This document shows positions 8,188-17,754 of a stretch of DNA of 64,000 nt, piece after piece; position 1 is the stretch's first letter, and the number at the start of each line of letters is the position of its first letter. Origin of the DNA: Nakamurella deserti. Its GTDB lineage: Bacteria > Actinomycetota > Actinomycetes > Mycobacteriales > Nakamurellaceae. The stretch lies in NCBI RefSeq assembly GCF_003260015.1, contig NZ_QCXS01000003.1:920315-984314 (forward strand), given 5' to 3'. The notes below the pieces were generated by a model. That model had not been told where the DNA came from. It did no database searches and saw nothing but the letters and a program-made list of their open reading frames with translations. The position numbers and the translations under genes are program-made.

Positions 8188-10455
8188 CTACTCCGACTCG
8201 GACGGGTCCTTGACCATCAGCGCGACCCCACCAAAACCGGCGAGCGACACCTGGAAACTGCCCAGCGCGTCGACGGTGCCGAGCTCCTCGCCGGTGGCGA
8301 GGTCGACCACGGTGCCGCCGACGGGCAGCTCCGGGGAGATGACCGGACCGGACACCTCGTCCTCGGCGAAATTGAGCACGGTCACCTGGATGGCGCCGAC
8401 GGCCAGCCGGTTGACCATGATCAACATGCTCTTCTGCGGCACGTCCGGCACGTCGACGAGGAAGCCGGTGGCGATGCCGTGCTCCTCGCGCACCGCCAGG
8501 ATCTCGCTGAGCCGCGATGCGAACGAGTTCGGGTCGGCCAGCTGTTCGGGCAGCGAACCGTAGAGGCTGATCGACTTGGGCATCCCCGACGACGATGACG
8601 TCGACTCCGGCGACCACCCCATCAGGTCGTGCGCACCGCGCTCGATCCACCGGGTGTCACCGCTGGAGATCAGGGACTTGACCTCCCGGCGGTCCAGCGG
8701 CAGCGTCCCGCACAGGTCCCAGCCGGACAGCGCGAAGACGCCCGGCTGCAGCGCGTTGAACATCGCCATCAGCAGGTGCGCCCGCCGGACCCGCTCGACG
8801 TCGTCGGCGGTGAGCGCCTCCAGGTCGGTCATCCCCAACGTCGCGGTGATGACACTGGCCGTGGTGCAGGCGATCCCGTTGGTGGTGAACGTCGAGTTGT
8901 ACGGGCCGGCCGGGCCGGTCAGCTTCTGCCGGAGGGTCTCACGCACCGTCTCGGCGAGGTCGGCGCCGTTGAGCGTCTCGCCGCCCAGCTCGTACAGGTC
9001 GTCCTTGTGGGTGGTCGCGAAGTGCACCAGCTCGTAGGTGAGCTCGTCGTGGTTCTGCATCGCGTGCACCAGCGACGCCTGGTCGATGCCGACCCGCATG
9101 GCCTCGCGCAGGGTCAACCGCAGGAACTCGGTGTCGCCGGTGGCCATCGCGTGCTGATAGCCGGGGCGGGAGACGAAGTCGTACGACAGGTCCGGGCCGA
9201 CCTCCGAGGTGGCCTTGATGTCGTCCATCGTCAGGTTGAGCTCCTGGAAGGTGAACCCGCCGACCTTGCGGACCATGCCGCCGATGAGCTGGTTCGCCGC
9301 CTCCGACAGCGGGTGCCCCTCCGACCACGCCGGGCTCTCCTCGGCGCTCTTCTCCACCCCGAGGAAGCCGTTGGCGTCCAGCCGCAGCCCGCCGGACCCG
9401 AGGTCCAGCAGTGAGTGCAGGGCGTCGCCCATCACCAGCCGCATCCCGGCGAACGTCGGGTCGAGCCAGTTGATCGACGGCTGCCCGGCCTTGAAGTAGT
9501 GCAGGTACACCCAACGGCGCTTCTGGCCCTCGGTGTCGTAGACCTCGCGGGTCACGCTCCAGTTGGTCTCCTTGACCCCCGGCTCGTAGAAGATCACCCG
9601 CTGGAGCTGGCCGATGATGATGCCCGCCTCCTGCAGCGCCTGTTCGGCTGCGGCGTCGAGGTTGACCGAGTCCTCGCCCTCCGGGACGTCGGGCAGCAGA
9701 TGCCAGTCCGACTCCGGGATGTCGATCATGTGGTAGACGCCCGGGTAGTCGCGGTAGTTCATCTCCGCGAGCCGGAAGTCCGCGCCCTTGCCGGTGTGAC
9801 CGGGCACGATGTCGTCGATGATGGTGCCACCGAAGCTCGTCGCCGACTCGCACATCGAACGGAAATCGTCCTCGGTGCCGAAAAGCGGGTCGATGGCCAT
9901 GCTGATCCGGTCGAAGTGACCGTCGATGCTCGGAGTGGGCTCCCAGCCGCTGATGCCGCCGGCCAGCTTGACCGGCCCGGTGTGCACCGCCTTGATGCCG
10001 ATCCGGGCGAACGCCGCCCACAGGTCCTCCGCGCCCAGCGCGGACAGGAACGTCTGGTTGCGCTTGGTCATGAACGACAGCGGATACGCGGTGAACCACA
10101 CCGACGCGCGGTCGACGGCGGCCCGCGGGTTCGGGTGCGCGAAGGGATTGGCCCACATGCTGGCCTGCCCGGCCAGCTGGCGGGCCAGCGTCTTGGCGTC
10201 ACCGAGCATCGACTGCTTGACCAGCCAGTCGACGTAGGCGCGGTTGCGGCCGTCGGGTTCGAAGGGCGGCTTGAGGTCGGCGCTCACCTCGATGCGGCGG
10301 CGCGCCTTCGGCCGCAGCGCCCGGGGGCGCGCCGGGTAGAACTGCTCGTCGAAGTTGATCTCGGACGCGGTCGCGACATCCGCGGACGTCGCGTCGACCG
10401 GGTCCGCGGCTCCGTTGCCGGATGGGGTGCTGCTCGGGTTCGCGGTCACGGTCAC
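8188..10455 (-). CDS. GH13 alpha-amylase-family enzyme, trehalose-synthase-like
   Basis: 755 residues from the GTG at 10455, which is preceded at good spacing by GGAGGGA; an ATG at 10539 in frame has no such site. The GH13 motifs are in order: region [10 protein letters not shown] (about 214-222), region II LRLDAN with the nucleophile Asp (357-362), region III FQELN with the acid/base Glu (403-407) and region IV NHDE (468-471). The C-terminal 100 residues form the usual beta domain. It resembles the group annotated as maltose alpha-glucosyltransferase/trehalose synthase (GH13_33-like), which interconverts maltose and trehalose, but substrate specificity cannot be read directly. The family is usually shorter; the extra length is mainly N-terminal. 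Confidence 0.82.
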   Translation of the reverse strand: MTVTANPSSTPSGNGAADPVDATSADVATASEINFDEQFYPARPRALRPKARRRIEVSADLKPPFEPDGRNRAYVDWLVKQSMLGDAKTLARQLAGQASMWANPFAHPNPRAAVDRASVWFTAYPLSFMTKRNQTFLSALGAEDLWAAFARIGIKAVHTGPVKLAGGISGWEPTPSIDGHFDRISMAIDPLFGTEDDFRSMCESATSFGGTIIDDIVPGHTGKGADFRLAEMNYRDYPGVYHMIDIPESDWHLLPDVPEGEDSVNLDAAAEQALQEAGIIIGQLQRVIFYEPGVKETNWSVTREVYDTEGQKRRWVYLHYFKAGQPSINWLDPTFAGMRLVMGDALHSLLDLGSGGLRLDANGFLGVEKSAEESPAWSEGHPLSEAANQLIGGMVRKVGGFTFQELNLTMDDIKATSEVGPDLSYDFVSRPGYQHAMATGDTEFLRLTLREAMRVGIDQASLVHAMQNHDELTYELVHFATTHKDDLYELGGETLNGADLAETVRETLRQKLTGPAGPYNSTFTTNGIACTTASVITATLGMTDLEALTADDVERVRRAHLLMAMFNALQPGVFALSGWDLCGTLPLDRREVKSLISSGDTRWIERGAHDLMGWSPESTSSSSGMPKSISLYGSLPEQLADPNSFASRLSEILAVREEHGIATGFLVDVPDVPQKSMLIMVNRLAVGAIQVTVLNFAEDEVSGPVISPELPVGGTVVDLATGEELGTVDALGSFQVSLAGFGGVALMVKDPSESE

Positions 10456-10592
10456 AGCGAAGGTCCCTCCGTCGGTGCTGCCGGTGGTGCCGGTGTCCTC
10501 AGCCGGGCGGTGCGCCCGGTCCGCGCACCATGGTGTCACCCTCGGAGCGGTGACGGTTCATCTCCCCGGCTCGACCCACCGCCCGCCGCGGC

Positions 10593-11531
10593 TCAGTTGT
10601 TCTCCGGCCGGCCGCTGATCCAGCAGTGCCGGCTCACCGGCGCGGCGGCGGCGAGCACCCTGGCCAGCAACTGCTCGTCGATCGGCGTGGTCGCGGCCGC
10701 CACGGCGCTGTCGAGGTTCTCCGGCTTCACCGTGCCGATCACGGTCGTCGGGCAACCGGACCGCTGGATGGAGAACTGGTTGGCCAGGAAGGCGACGTCG
10801 ACGCCGGCCTCGGCGCAGATCGCCTTGATCCGCTCGGCGGCGGCGATGATCTCGGAGTCGGCGGGGTGCTGACCGCCGATGATCTTCGACGGCCCGGGGG
10901 TCAGCAGCCCGAGGGTGACCGCGGCGGCGTTCATGATGCCGACGCCGTGCTCCTCGGCCAGCGGGACCAGCCGTTCGGTGAGGCACTGGTCGAGCAGGGT
11001 GGCGTGGCTGTAGCTGAGCACGACGTCGATGTCGGTCTCCGCGACGGCCCGCTGCAGCGCCTTGATCGGGTAGCCGCTCATCCCGACGAAGCGGGTGAGC
11101 CCCTCGTCCTTGAACTGCTGCAACGCCGCGAAACCCTCGGTCAGGACGGGGTCCATGTCGACGTACTCGATGTCGTGCAGGAAGAACACGTCGACGTGGT
11201 CGGTTCCGAGCAGCCGCAGGCTCTGCTCGAGGCTGGACCGCAGTCGCGCCGCGGAGAAGTCGAAGGTGTCGGGACCGAACCGGCCCGCCTTGGTGCTGAT
11301 GAAGACCTCGTCGCGGTGGCCCTGCAGCGCCTTGCCGAGACGCTCCTCGGCGAGACCCATGCCGTAGTAGACGGAGGTGTCGAACAGGTTGATGCCGGCG
11401 TCCAGAGCCCGGTGGACCGCGGCGATGCCGGACTCCTCCGACGCCGGACCGAACATGTCGCCCAGCGGTGAGGTGCCGAACGACACCGTGGAGACGTTCA
11501 TCCCGGTGCGGCCGAGTTCGCGGTGGTCCAT
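10593..11531 (-). CDS. aldo/keto reductase (aldose dehydrogenase-like)
   Basis: 312 residues from ATG 11531. AKR TIM-barrel with the catalytic tetrad visible: Asp and Tyr in FDTSVYYG (about 49-56), Lys in ISTKAG, His in FFLHD. The C-terminal NADPH-binding part has VIGTVKPENLDSAV. The sequence resembles the L-fucose/D-threo-aldose 1-dehydrogenase branch. It lies upstream of the GH13 gene on the same strand with 137 bases between, so joint transcription in sugar metabolism is possible. The same frame stays open far upstream to 13646, opposite gpsA and other genes; that is a GC-driven shadow. Confidence 0.9.
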   Translation of the reverse strand: MDHRELGRTGMNVSTVSFGTSPLGDMFGPASEESGIAAVHRALDAGINLFDTSVYYGMGLAEERLGKALQGHRDEVFISTKAGRFGPDTFDFSAARLRSSLEQSLRLLGTDHVDVFFLHDIEYVDMDPVLTEGFAALQQFKDEGLTRFVGMSGYPIKALQRAVAETDIDVVLSYSHATLLDQCLTERLVPLAEEHGVGIMNAAAVTLGLLTPGPSKIIGGQHPADSEIIAAAERIKAICAEAGVDVAFLANQFSIQRSGCPTTVIGTVKPENLDSAVAAATTPIDEQLLARVLAAAAPVSRHCWISGRPENN

Positions 11532-11750
11532 GACAGGCAGCCTCTTCCGTAGAGATCGACCGGGGTGTCCGAGCGTCCCGAGCTTAGTGGTGCAATCGAA
11601 TGCAGCGACAGGGGGGAGACCGCCCGCCCCGTGGGCCACGCTCCGCGGCGGATGACTCCCGCCGGCTGGAAGTCGTCCGTTCCGGAGCCCGACCACCTGC
11701 GCCGGCCGACCCGTACCGGGGATGATGGCGCCGGACGAGGGAGGACAGCG

Positions 11751-12773
11751 ATGACGCTGCAACGCCGGCAACCCCGGGTGGCCGTGATCGGCTCCGGATC
11801 GTGGGGAACGACGGTGGCGTCGATCGTCGCGCGCCGGAACCCGACGACGATCTGGGCGCGGTCGGCCGACACCGCCGCCGCGATCGACACCGACCACCGC
11901 AACGAGCGCTACGTCCCGGACACACCGCTGACGCCGACGCTGCGGGCGTCGGCCGACCTCGCGGAGGTGGTCGAACCGGCCGACATCGTCATCATGGCGG
12001 TGCCGTCGCACGGCTTCCGGGGCGTGCTGTCCGACCTCGCGCCGCACCTGCGGCCCTGGACGCCGATCGTCAGCCTGGTCAAGGGGCTCGAGCAGGTGAC
12101 GGAGCGGCGGATGACCGAGATCGTCGACGAGGTGCTGCCCGGGCACCCCGCGGGAGTGCTGGCGGGTCCGAACATCTCCGGCGAGGTGGCCGCCGGGTAC
12201 GCCGCGGCCGCGGTGATCGCGATGCCCGACCAACACCAGGCGGCGCAGCTCCGGGACCTGTTCCGGACGTCGCGGTTCCGGATCTACTCCAGCTCCGACG
12301 TCGCCGGTGTGGAGATCGCCGGGGCGCTGAAGAACGTTTTCGCCATCGCCGTCGGGATGGGCGACGGCATCGGCGCCGGCGAGAACACCCGCGCGATGGT
12401 GATCACCCGGGCGCTGCGGGAGATGACCAGACTGGGGGTGGCCGTCGGTGGCGACCGCGAGACCTTCAGCGGTCTGGCCGGTCTCGGCGACCTGACGGTG
12501 ACCTGCACGAGTGTCCGGAGCCGCAACCGGCACGTGGGCGAGCAACTCGGGCGCGGCGTGCCGATCGCGGACGTCCTGGCCGGCATGACCCAGGTCGCCG
12601 AGGGGGTCAAGTCGGCGTCGGTGGTGATGAAGCTGGCCGCCGAGCACGGCATCGACATGCCCATCGCGCGTGAGGTCGACGCCGTGGTCAACGCCGGCGC
12701 GAGCGTGGAGGACGCCTACCGCGGGCTGCTCGCCGTTCCGCCGGGGCACGAGGTGCACGGGGACAGCTGGTGA
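11751..12773 (+). CDS. gpsA: NAD(P)H-dependent glycerol-3-phosphate dehydrogenase
   Basis: 340 residues from ATG 11751 with GAGGGAGGA upstream. Nucleotide-binding loop VIGSGSWGTTVA (about 12-23), substrate motifs VSLVKGLE, LAGPNISGEVA and GALKNVFAIAVGMGDG, and SGLAGLGDLTVTCTS are all present and complete. The enzyme reduces dihydroxyacetone phosphate to sn-glycerol 3-phosphate for phospholipid synthesis in the cytosol. It is transcribed divergently from the aldo/keto reductase across 219 bases that must hold both promoters; I could not fix either promoter by eye. Confidence 0.95.
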   Translation: MTLQRRQPRVAVIGSGSWGTTVASIVARRNPTTIWARSADTAAAIDTDHRNERYVPDTPLTPTLRASADLAEVVEPADIVIMAVPSHGFRGVLSDLAPHLRPWTPIVSLVKGLEQVTERRMTEIVDEVLPGHPAGVLAGPNISGEVAAGYAAAAVIAMPDQHQAAQLRDLFRTSRFRIYSSSDVAGVEIAGALKNVFAIAVGMGDGIGAGENTRAMVITRALREMTRLGVAVGGDRETFSGLAGLGDLTVTCTSVRSRNRHVGEQLGRGVPIADVLAGMTQVAEGVKSASVVMKLAAEHGIDMPIAREVDAVVNAGASVEDAYRGLLAVPPGHEVHGDSW

Positions 12774-12854
12774 GGGCTCGCTGCGAGGCCTGATCCGGGC
12801 GGACCCCGAGTGGTTCACCCACCGAAGCCCGTCGCGACACGGCAGACTCTTCGC

Positions 12855-13583
12855 ATGGAACGCGAAATCCTGCTGGACCACCTCGAGGGTGAGGTGGCGG
12901 AGCTCCTGGAGCTGGCCGGGACGCAGACCGGCCTGACCGCGGTCGCGCCGGGGTGTGCCCCGATGACCGGCCACGACGTGCTGCGGCACCTCGGGCGGAT
13001 CTACACCGGGGTCGCCGGGTGGCTGCAGCAGGGGCGCCGTCCGGACGAGTGGCCCGACGGGCCCGACGACCCGGAGCAGCTGACCGGCTGGCTCGGTCAC
13101 GCCGCCCATTCGATGATCGACGTGCTGCTCCCCCGCAAGGCCGCGGCACCCGCCCCGACCTGGTGCCCCCACGACCGCACCAACGGCTTCTGGTTCCGCC
13201 GGATGGCCCACGAGACGCTCGTCCATCGCATCGATGTGCAGCAGGCCCTCGGCCAGGAGTGGTGGGTCAACCCGACGCTCGCCTCCGACGGCATCGCGGA
13301 GGCCATCGAGGTCTGGCTCGGTCCGCGCCTCACCGCACCGCCCGCGGGCAGCGGCCGCACCGTGCTGCTCAGCACCCCGGAACGGGACTGGCGGATCCGG
13401 CCGCTCGCCCGGTTCCTGGACTTCCCCACCGGTGGCCCCGCCGACGCGACCGTCGACGGCGAGGCCGCCGCCGTCTGGGCCTGGGTCTGGGGGCGCGGCG
13501 ACGACTCCGTCCCGGTGACCGTCAGTGGCGACCCGGACGCCGCGGACGAGGTACGCCGGTTGTTCGCCACCGCGATGGGATGA
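12855..13583 (+). CDS. maleylpyruvate isomerase-family (mycothiol-dependent, DinB-like) protein
   Basis: 242 residues from ATG 12855. Four-helix DinB/MDMPI fold with the metal-ligand pattern HDVLRHLG near residue 40 and HETLVHRIDVQQA near residue 120, the hallmark of mycothiol-dependent metalloenzymes, plus the C-terminal MDMPI_C domain (about 165-240). Family members use mycothiol as cofactor or substrate; the actual reaction here is unknown because no aromatic degradation genes are nearby. An upstream in-frame extension to 12810 is possible but covers the promoter region. Confidence 0.86.
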   Translation: MEREILLDHLEGEVAELLELAGTQTGLTAVAPGCAPMTGHDVLRHLGRIYTGVAGWLQQGRRPDEWPDGPDDPEQLTGWLGHAAHSMIDVLLPRKAAAPAPTWCPHDRTNGFWFRRMAHETLVHRIDVQQALGQEWWVNPTLASDGIAEAIEVWLGPRLTAPPAGSGRTVLLSTPERDWRIRPLARFLDFPTGGPADATVDGEAAAVWAWVWGRGDDSVPVTVSGDPDAADEVRRLFATAMG

Positions 13584-13619
13584 AACCCTGCGGGTGTCGC
13601 GGTTGCCGTCGACGCCGGT

Positions 13620-14426
13620 ATGGGGTGTGATCCGCGGGTGACTCACTCAGACGACGGAACGGCGATCGAGAACTACCTGGACGCGCTGGTGGCGCAGGCC
13701 CGGGAATCGCTGGGCGGCAACCTCATCGGCGCCTACGCCGCCGGTTCGGTGGCGTTCGGCGCCTACCAGCGGGGCCGCAGCGACATCGACGTCGCCCTGG
13801 TCACCGCCGATCCGCTGTCCTGGGAGCAGAAGGACGACATCGTCCGGCGGCTGCGCCACGAGAACCTCCCCTGCCCCGCCCGGGGCCTGGAGCTGGTCGT
13901 CTACTGGCGGGCCGTGGCCGGTGCCGGAGCGGCCGAGCCCGGCTTCGAGGTGGAACTCAACACCGGTGAGACCATGCCGTTCCGCGCGACCTACGGCGGC
14001 ACCGAGCGGGCCGCCGAGGACGGCCTGTTCTGGTACGCCATCGACCGCAGCATCCTGCGCGAGCACGGCCGGGCGCTGCTCGGCCCGCCCGCCCACGACG
14101 TCTTCGGCGAGGTCGGCCGCGGCGACCTGCGGCGGCTGCTCATCGACGGGCTCACCTGGTACCTGGCCCAGCCCGCCCCCGAGGGCAACGAGCCCGACAC
14201 CGGCGCCGCGGACGCCGTGCTCGGTGCCTGCCGCGCACTCGCCCGCATCCGGACCGGCTACTGGCTGGCCAAGGTGCCGGCCGGCCTGCGCATCGCCGAT
14301 TCCGGCCTCGGCGCCGACGTGATCCGGCAGGCCATCGACGCCCGCGTCGACGGCGCGCCGGCCCCCGGGGCGGCCGACGCGCGCGCCTTCCAGGAGCAGG
14401 TGCTCGCCGAGATCACCGGGTCCTGA
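13620..14426 (+). CDS. nucleotidyltransferase-domain protein (aminoglycoside adenylyltransferase-like)
   Basis: 268 residues from ATG 13620; GTG 13638 is an equally possible start, and neither has a good ribosome-binding site. The N-terminal Pol-beta-type nucleotidyltransferase motif is complete: AAGSVAFG followed by RSDIDVALV (about 41-62). A helical C-terminal domain with a DUF4111-like layout follows (about 150-268). The architecture resembles AadA-type streptomycin/spectinomycin adenylyltransferases, but the family includes many chromosomal proteins of unknown substrate, so resistance should not be assumed. Confidence 0.82.
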   Translation: MGCDPRVTHSDDGTAIENYLDALVAQARESLGGNLIGAYAAGSVAFGAYQRGRSDIDVALVTADPLSWEQKDDIVRRLRHENLPCPARGLELVVYWRAVAGAGAAEPGFEVELNTGETMPFRATYGGTERAAEDGLFWYAIDRSILREHGRALLGPPAHDVFGEVGRGDLRRLLIDGLTWYLAQPAPEGNEPDTGAADAVLGACRALARIRTGYWLAKVPAGLRIADSGLGADVIRQAIDARVDGAPAPGAADARAFQEQVLAEITGS

Positions 14427-14479
14427 CCGGGCGCCGGCGGCGGGCCGCCGCCGGCGCACCGACGCCTACCATCGGCGTC

Positions 14480-14980
14480 GTGGACATCCTGTTCGGCATT
14501 CTCGCCACGGTGGTCGCCGTCGTGGTCGTCATCGTCGTACTCGGCCGCCGGGCGCTCACCCGCGGCGGCGACCCGACCCGGATGACGTTCGACCCGAGCG
14601 TGATGACCGACGTCCACGCCCTGGCCCGGGCCGGCAAGAAGGTGCAGGCCATCGCCCTGCTGCGGCAGGCGACGCCCGACCTGTCGTTGATGACCGCGAC
14701 GGCCATGGTGGAGAAGATGGCGACCCGCGCCCCGCGTCCGCCGGCGGGGTCGACCGCCGTCCCCGACGCGCCCCCCACCGATCTCCCCGAGATCGCGCTG
14801 ACCGCCGCACCGGCCGACTGGTCCGACGACGCCCCCAGCGCGTCCGCCGTTCCGTTCGAGGTCGAGCTCGAGGTGCGCAACCTGAAGGCCCTCGGCCGCG
14901 ACGCCGAGGCGGTCGAGCTGCTCCGGACGCAGGCCGGATTCGACGCCGGGGAGGCGCAGGAATTCGTCCGTGGGCTCTGA
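14480..14980 (+). CDS. membrane-anchored protein with two L7/L12-C-terminal-like repeats
   Basis: 166 residues from GTG 14480. One strongly hydrophobic N-terminal segment (about 4-22) is followed by two short repeats of the same pattern: GKKVQAIALLRQATP...ATAMVEKM (about 52-77) and GRDAEAVELLRTQAG...EAQEFVRGL (about 142-166). The pattern G-x3-x-AI-x-LLR-x-x-x-x-x-x-x-x-A-x-x-xV resembles the C-terminal domain of ribosomal protein L7/L12, a surface known to bind translation GTPases. This similarity is read by eye. The gene overlaps the start of gluQ by 11 bases and is co-transcribed with it. Confidence 0.75.
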   Translation: MDILFGILATVVAVVVVIVVLGRRALTRGGDPTRMTFDPSVMTDVHALARAGKKVQAIALLRQATPDLSLMTATAMVEKMATRAPRPPAGSTAVPDAPPTDLPEIALTAAPADWSDDAPSASAVPFEVELEVRNLKALGRDAEAVELLRTQAGFDAGEAQEFVRGL

Positions 14981-16016
14981 GGCCGCAGCACCGGTGCCCA
15001 GGGGCACTGATCCGTTGAGCCCCGGAGCGACGGCGGGACCCGATCGGCGCACCGATCGAGCGTCGGCGGATCCCGGGCAGCCGGCCACCCGCGGCGCCGG
15101 CCGGTTCGCCCCCAGCCCGTCCGGGACGCTGCACCTGGGCAACCTGCGGACCGCCCTGCTGGCCTGGCTCTTCGCCCGGTCGACCGGACGGGCCTTCCTC
15201 GTCCGGATGGAGGACCTGGACCGGGTCGCCGCCGGGGCCGCCGCCGGGCAGCTGCGGGACCTCACCGCCCTCGGGATCGACCACGACGGCCCGGTGCTGC
15301 AGCAGAGCCGACGCGCGCCGGTGTACGACGCCGCGATGGACCGGCTGACGTCCGCCGGGCTGACCTATCCGTGCTTCTGCACCCGCCGGGAGATCCGGGA
15401 GGCCGCGTCGGCCCCACAGGCCGACGGCCGTCCCGGCGAGGGCCGCTACCCCGGCACCTGCCGCCGGCTGACTGCCGACGAGGTCGCGGTCCGGACCGCT
15501 CAGGGCCGCCCGTCGGCGCTGCGGCTGCGCCGCCGGGTCGACACGCTGACGTTCCACGACGTGCTGCAGGGCGCGTTCGCCGGTCCGGTCGAGGACATCG
15601 TGCTGCGGCGCAACGACGGGTTGGCCGCCTACAACCTGGCCGTCGTCGTGGACGACGCGGCCCAGGGCGTCGACCAGGTCGTCCGCGGTGACGACCTGCT
15701 CCCGTCCACGCCGGCGCAGGTGCACCTCGCGACGCTGCTCGGGCTGCCGGTCCCCACCTACGGGCACGTCCCGCTGGCGCTGAACCCGGTCGGCGCCCGG
15801 CTCGCCAAACGCGACGGGGCGGTGACGCTGCCCGACCTGACCGGAGCCGGCTGGACCGTGCCGGAACTGCTCGCACTCATCGCCCGCAGTGCCGGGTTGA
15901 CCGACGCCGCGACGGTCGCCCGCGCCGCCGACCTGCTCGCCGGGTTCGACCCGGCGCGGCTGCCGCGCGAGCCGTGGATCGTCGACCCGGCGGAGCTGCG
16001 GCGCGACGCCGGCTGA
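14970..16016 (+). CDS. gluQ: glutamyl-Q tRNA(Asp) synthetase
   Basis: 348 residues from GTG 14970. Truncated glutamyl-tRNA-synthetase catalytic core without an anticodon-binding domain: RFAPSPSGTLHLGN (HIGH-type, about 45-58), zinc-site residues CFCTRRE and YPGTC (Cys, Cys, Tyr, Cys), GDDLLPSTPAQ and LAKRDGA (KMSKS-type). GluQ charges glutamate onto the queuosine base of tRNA(Asp) rather than onto tRNA(Glu). The N-terminal 40 residues are low-complexity and may not all be translated, since no better start is present before the conserved core. It overlaps the preceding L7/L12-like gene. Confidence 0.9.
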   Translation: MGSEAAAPVPRGTDPLSPGATAGPDRRTDRASADPGQPATRGAGRFAPSPSGTLHLGNLRTALLAWLFARSTGRAFLVRMEDLDRVAAGAAAGQLRDLTALGIDHDGPVLQQSRRAPVYDAAMDRLTSAGLTYPCFCTRREIREAASAPQADGRPGEGRYPGTCRRLTADEVAVRTAQGRPSALRLRRRVDTLTFHDVLQGAFAGPVEDIVLRRNDGLAAYNLAVVVDDAAQGVDQVVRGDDLLPSTPAQVHLATLLGLPVPTYGHVPLALNPVGARLAKRDGAVTLPDLTGAGWTVPELLALIARSAGLTDAATVARAADLLAGFDPARLPREPWIVDPAELRRDAG

Positions 16017-16149
16017 TCGACGGACGACGTACCTGTTCGGGCCTGTCCCGCCGCCGGTGACCGGCCTACAGTTCAGGCGCAGGTAAAGCCCACGACCCGG
16101 CACCGCGGCCGGGTCCCGACGGCCGCCGGGCCTGGCGGCGCGGAGTGCC

Positions 16150-17019
16150 ATGACGACGGTGCTGCTCCCCATCGCGCTCGGCATCGTCATGTTCGGGCTC
16201 GGGTTGACGCTGACCCCGGCGGACTTCACCCGCATCGGCCGCCATCCCAGGGCCGTGTTCGTCGCTCTGGTCTGCCAGCTGGTGCTGCTGCCGGCGGTCT
16301 GCTTCGGCCTGGTGCTGCTCTTCGGGCTGCCGCCCGTGCTGGCCGTCGGGATGATGCTCCTCGCCGCCTCCCCCGGCGGCACGACGGCGAACCTGTTCAG
16401 CCACCTGTTCCGGGCCGATGTCGCCCTCAACATCAGCCTGACCGCGATCAACTCGCTGATCTCGGTGGTCACGCTGCCGCTGGTGGTCAACCTGTCGCTG
16501 CGGTGGTTCGACACCGGCGACCCGACCCTGGGCCTGCAGCTCGGCAAGACCCTCGAGGTGTTCGCCATCGTGCTGCTGCCGGTCGCGGCGGGCATGCTGG
16601 TCCGGGCCCGCTCGGCGGCGATCGCCGCGCGCGCCGAGAAGCCGGTGCGGATCGCGTCCCTGGTCATCCTGGTGCTGGTGGTGGCCGGCACCATCGTCAG
16701 CAACGCCGAGCTGCTCGCCGAAAACGTCGGCCGGCTCGCCGGGATCACCGCGGTGTTCTGCGGAGTGAGCCTGGCGGTGGGGTTCGCGGTCCCGCGGATG
16801 TTCGCCGTGGAGCGGCGGCAGGCCCTGGCCGCCGCCTTCGAGATCGGCATGCACAACGCCACGCTGGCGGTGGTGATCGCGCAGTCGGTGCTGGACAACG
16901 TGGAGATGTCGCTGCCCGCCGGGGTCTACGCGGTGCTGATGTTCTTCTTCGCGGCCGGTTTCGGCATGCTCGTCCGGGACCGCCGCAGGGTGCGGCCGCC
17001 GACCGCCGACGTCCGCTGA
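16150..17019 (+). CDS. bile acid:sodium symporter family transporter (BASS)
   Basis: 289 residues with eight to ten hydrophobic segments. BASS-family landmarks are AASPGGTTANLFSHLF (about 75-90) and EIGMHNATLA (about 234-243), the crossover motifs that form the sodium and substrate sites. It sits in the cytoplasmic membrane and should import an organic anion with sodium; the substrate is not bile acid in a free-living actinobacterium and could be pyruvate, pantoate or another small acid. It is convergent with msrA, with only 7 bases between stops. Confidence 0.9.
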   Translation: MTTVLLPIALGIVMFGLGLTLTPADFTRIGRHPRAVFVALVCQLVLLPAVCFGLVLLFGLPPVLAVGMMLLAASPGGTTANLFSHLFRADVALNISLTAINSLISVVTLPLVVNLSLRWFDTGDPTLGLQLGKTLEVFAIVLLPVAAGMLVRARSAAIAARAEKPVRIASLVILVLVVAGTIVSNAELLAENVGRLAGITAVFCGVSLAVGFAVPRMFAVERRQALAAAFEIGMHNATLAVVIAQSVLDNVEMSLPAGVYAVLMFFFAAGFGMLVRDRRRVRPPTADVR

Positions 17020-17026
17020 GACCGAG

Positions 17027-17710
17027 TCAGCGGGCGGCGACGCCCAGCCCGGAGCTCCCCGGCACCGGGCAGCTGACGCCCGTGCCGCGCATCGAGCAGT
17101 AGCCGCCCGGGTTCTTGTCCAGGTACTGCTGATGGTGGTCCTCGGCGTAGTAGAACGGCTGGTCGACGGCGATCCCGGTGGTGATCGCCCCGTGGCCGGC
17201 GGCGGTCAGACGCACCTGGTAGGCGTCGCGGGACGCCTCGGCCGCGGCGAGCTGGGCGGCGTCGGTCGGGTGGATCACCGATCGGTACTGGGTGCCGCGG
17301 TCGTTGTGCTGGCGCATGCCCTGGGTGGGGTCGTGGTTCTCCCAGAACGCCACGAGCAGGTCCCGGTAGGTGACCTGCGCCGGATCGAAGACCACCGACA
17401 CGACCTCGGCGTGACCGGTGCGACCGGAACACGTCTGCTCGTAGGTCGGATTCGGGGTGATGCCGCCGGCGTATCCGACCGCGGTGCTGAACACCCCCGG
17501 CATCCGCCAGAACAGCCGCTCGACGCCCCAGAAGCAGCCCATCCCGAACACCGCGGTCGCGTACCCGGCCGGCCACGGGCCGACCGTCGGGGTGCCGAGG
17601 ACGGTGTGCGTGCCGTCGACCCGCATCGGTGTGTCCCGGCCGCGGAGCGCGGTCTCGGGCGTCGGCAGCGTCCGGCGGCTGGTCAGGGAGAAGCGATCGA
17701 GGATGCCCAC
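17027..17710 (-). CDS. msrA: peptide methionine-S-sulfoxide reductase
   Basis: 227 residues from GTG 17710. MsrA with the catalytic motif GMGCFWGVE (Cys about 58) and [23 protein letters not shown] and [11 protein letters not shown]. It repairs the S epimer of methionine sulfoxide in proteins using thioredoxin. The 45-residue N-terminal extension ([20 protein letters not shown]) matches the longer form common in actinobacteria. The GGAGGG immediately precedes the GTG, which is closer than ideal, so a slightly different start is possible. The upstream region is a tandem repeat array. Confidence 0.94.
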   Translation of the reverse strand: MGILDRFSLTSRRTLPTPETALRGRDTPMRVDGTHTVLGTPTVGPWPAGYATAVFGMGCFWGVERLFWRMPGVFSTAVGYAGGITPNPTYEQTCSGRTGHAEVVSVVFDPAQVTYRDLLVAFWENHDPTQGMRQHNDRGTQYRSVIHPTDAAQLAAAEASRDAYQVRLTAAGHGAITTGIAVDQPFYYAEDHHQQYLDKNPGGYCSMRGTGVSCPVPGSSGLGVAAR

Positions 17711-17754
17711 CCCTCCGAGCGTACGAGCGGACCCGGCGCCGGGGTCCCGGCCGG

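Noticed and set aside
10593..13646. 1017-codon open frame on the reverse strand
   Set aside because: Only its last 312 codons (from 11531) encode a protein, an aldo/keto reductase. The rest is antisense to gpsA and the mycothiol-type isomerase and is open because of base composition.
13620..14426. Acquired aminoglycoside-resistance gene
   Set aside because: The nucleotidyltransferase motif is real, but codon use and base composition match the chromosome and no mobile element is near; substrate cannot be inferred.
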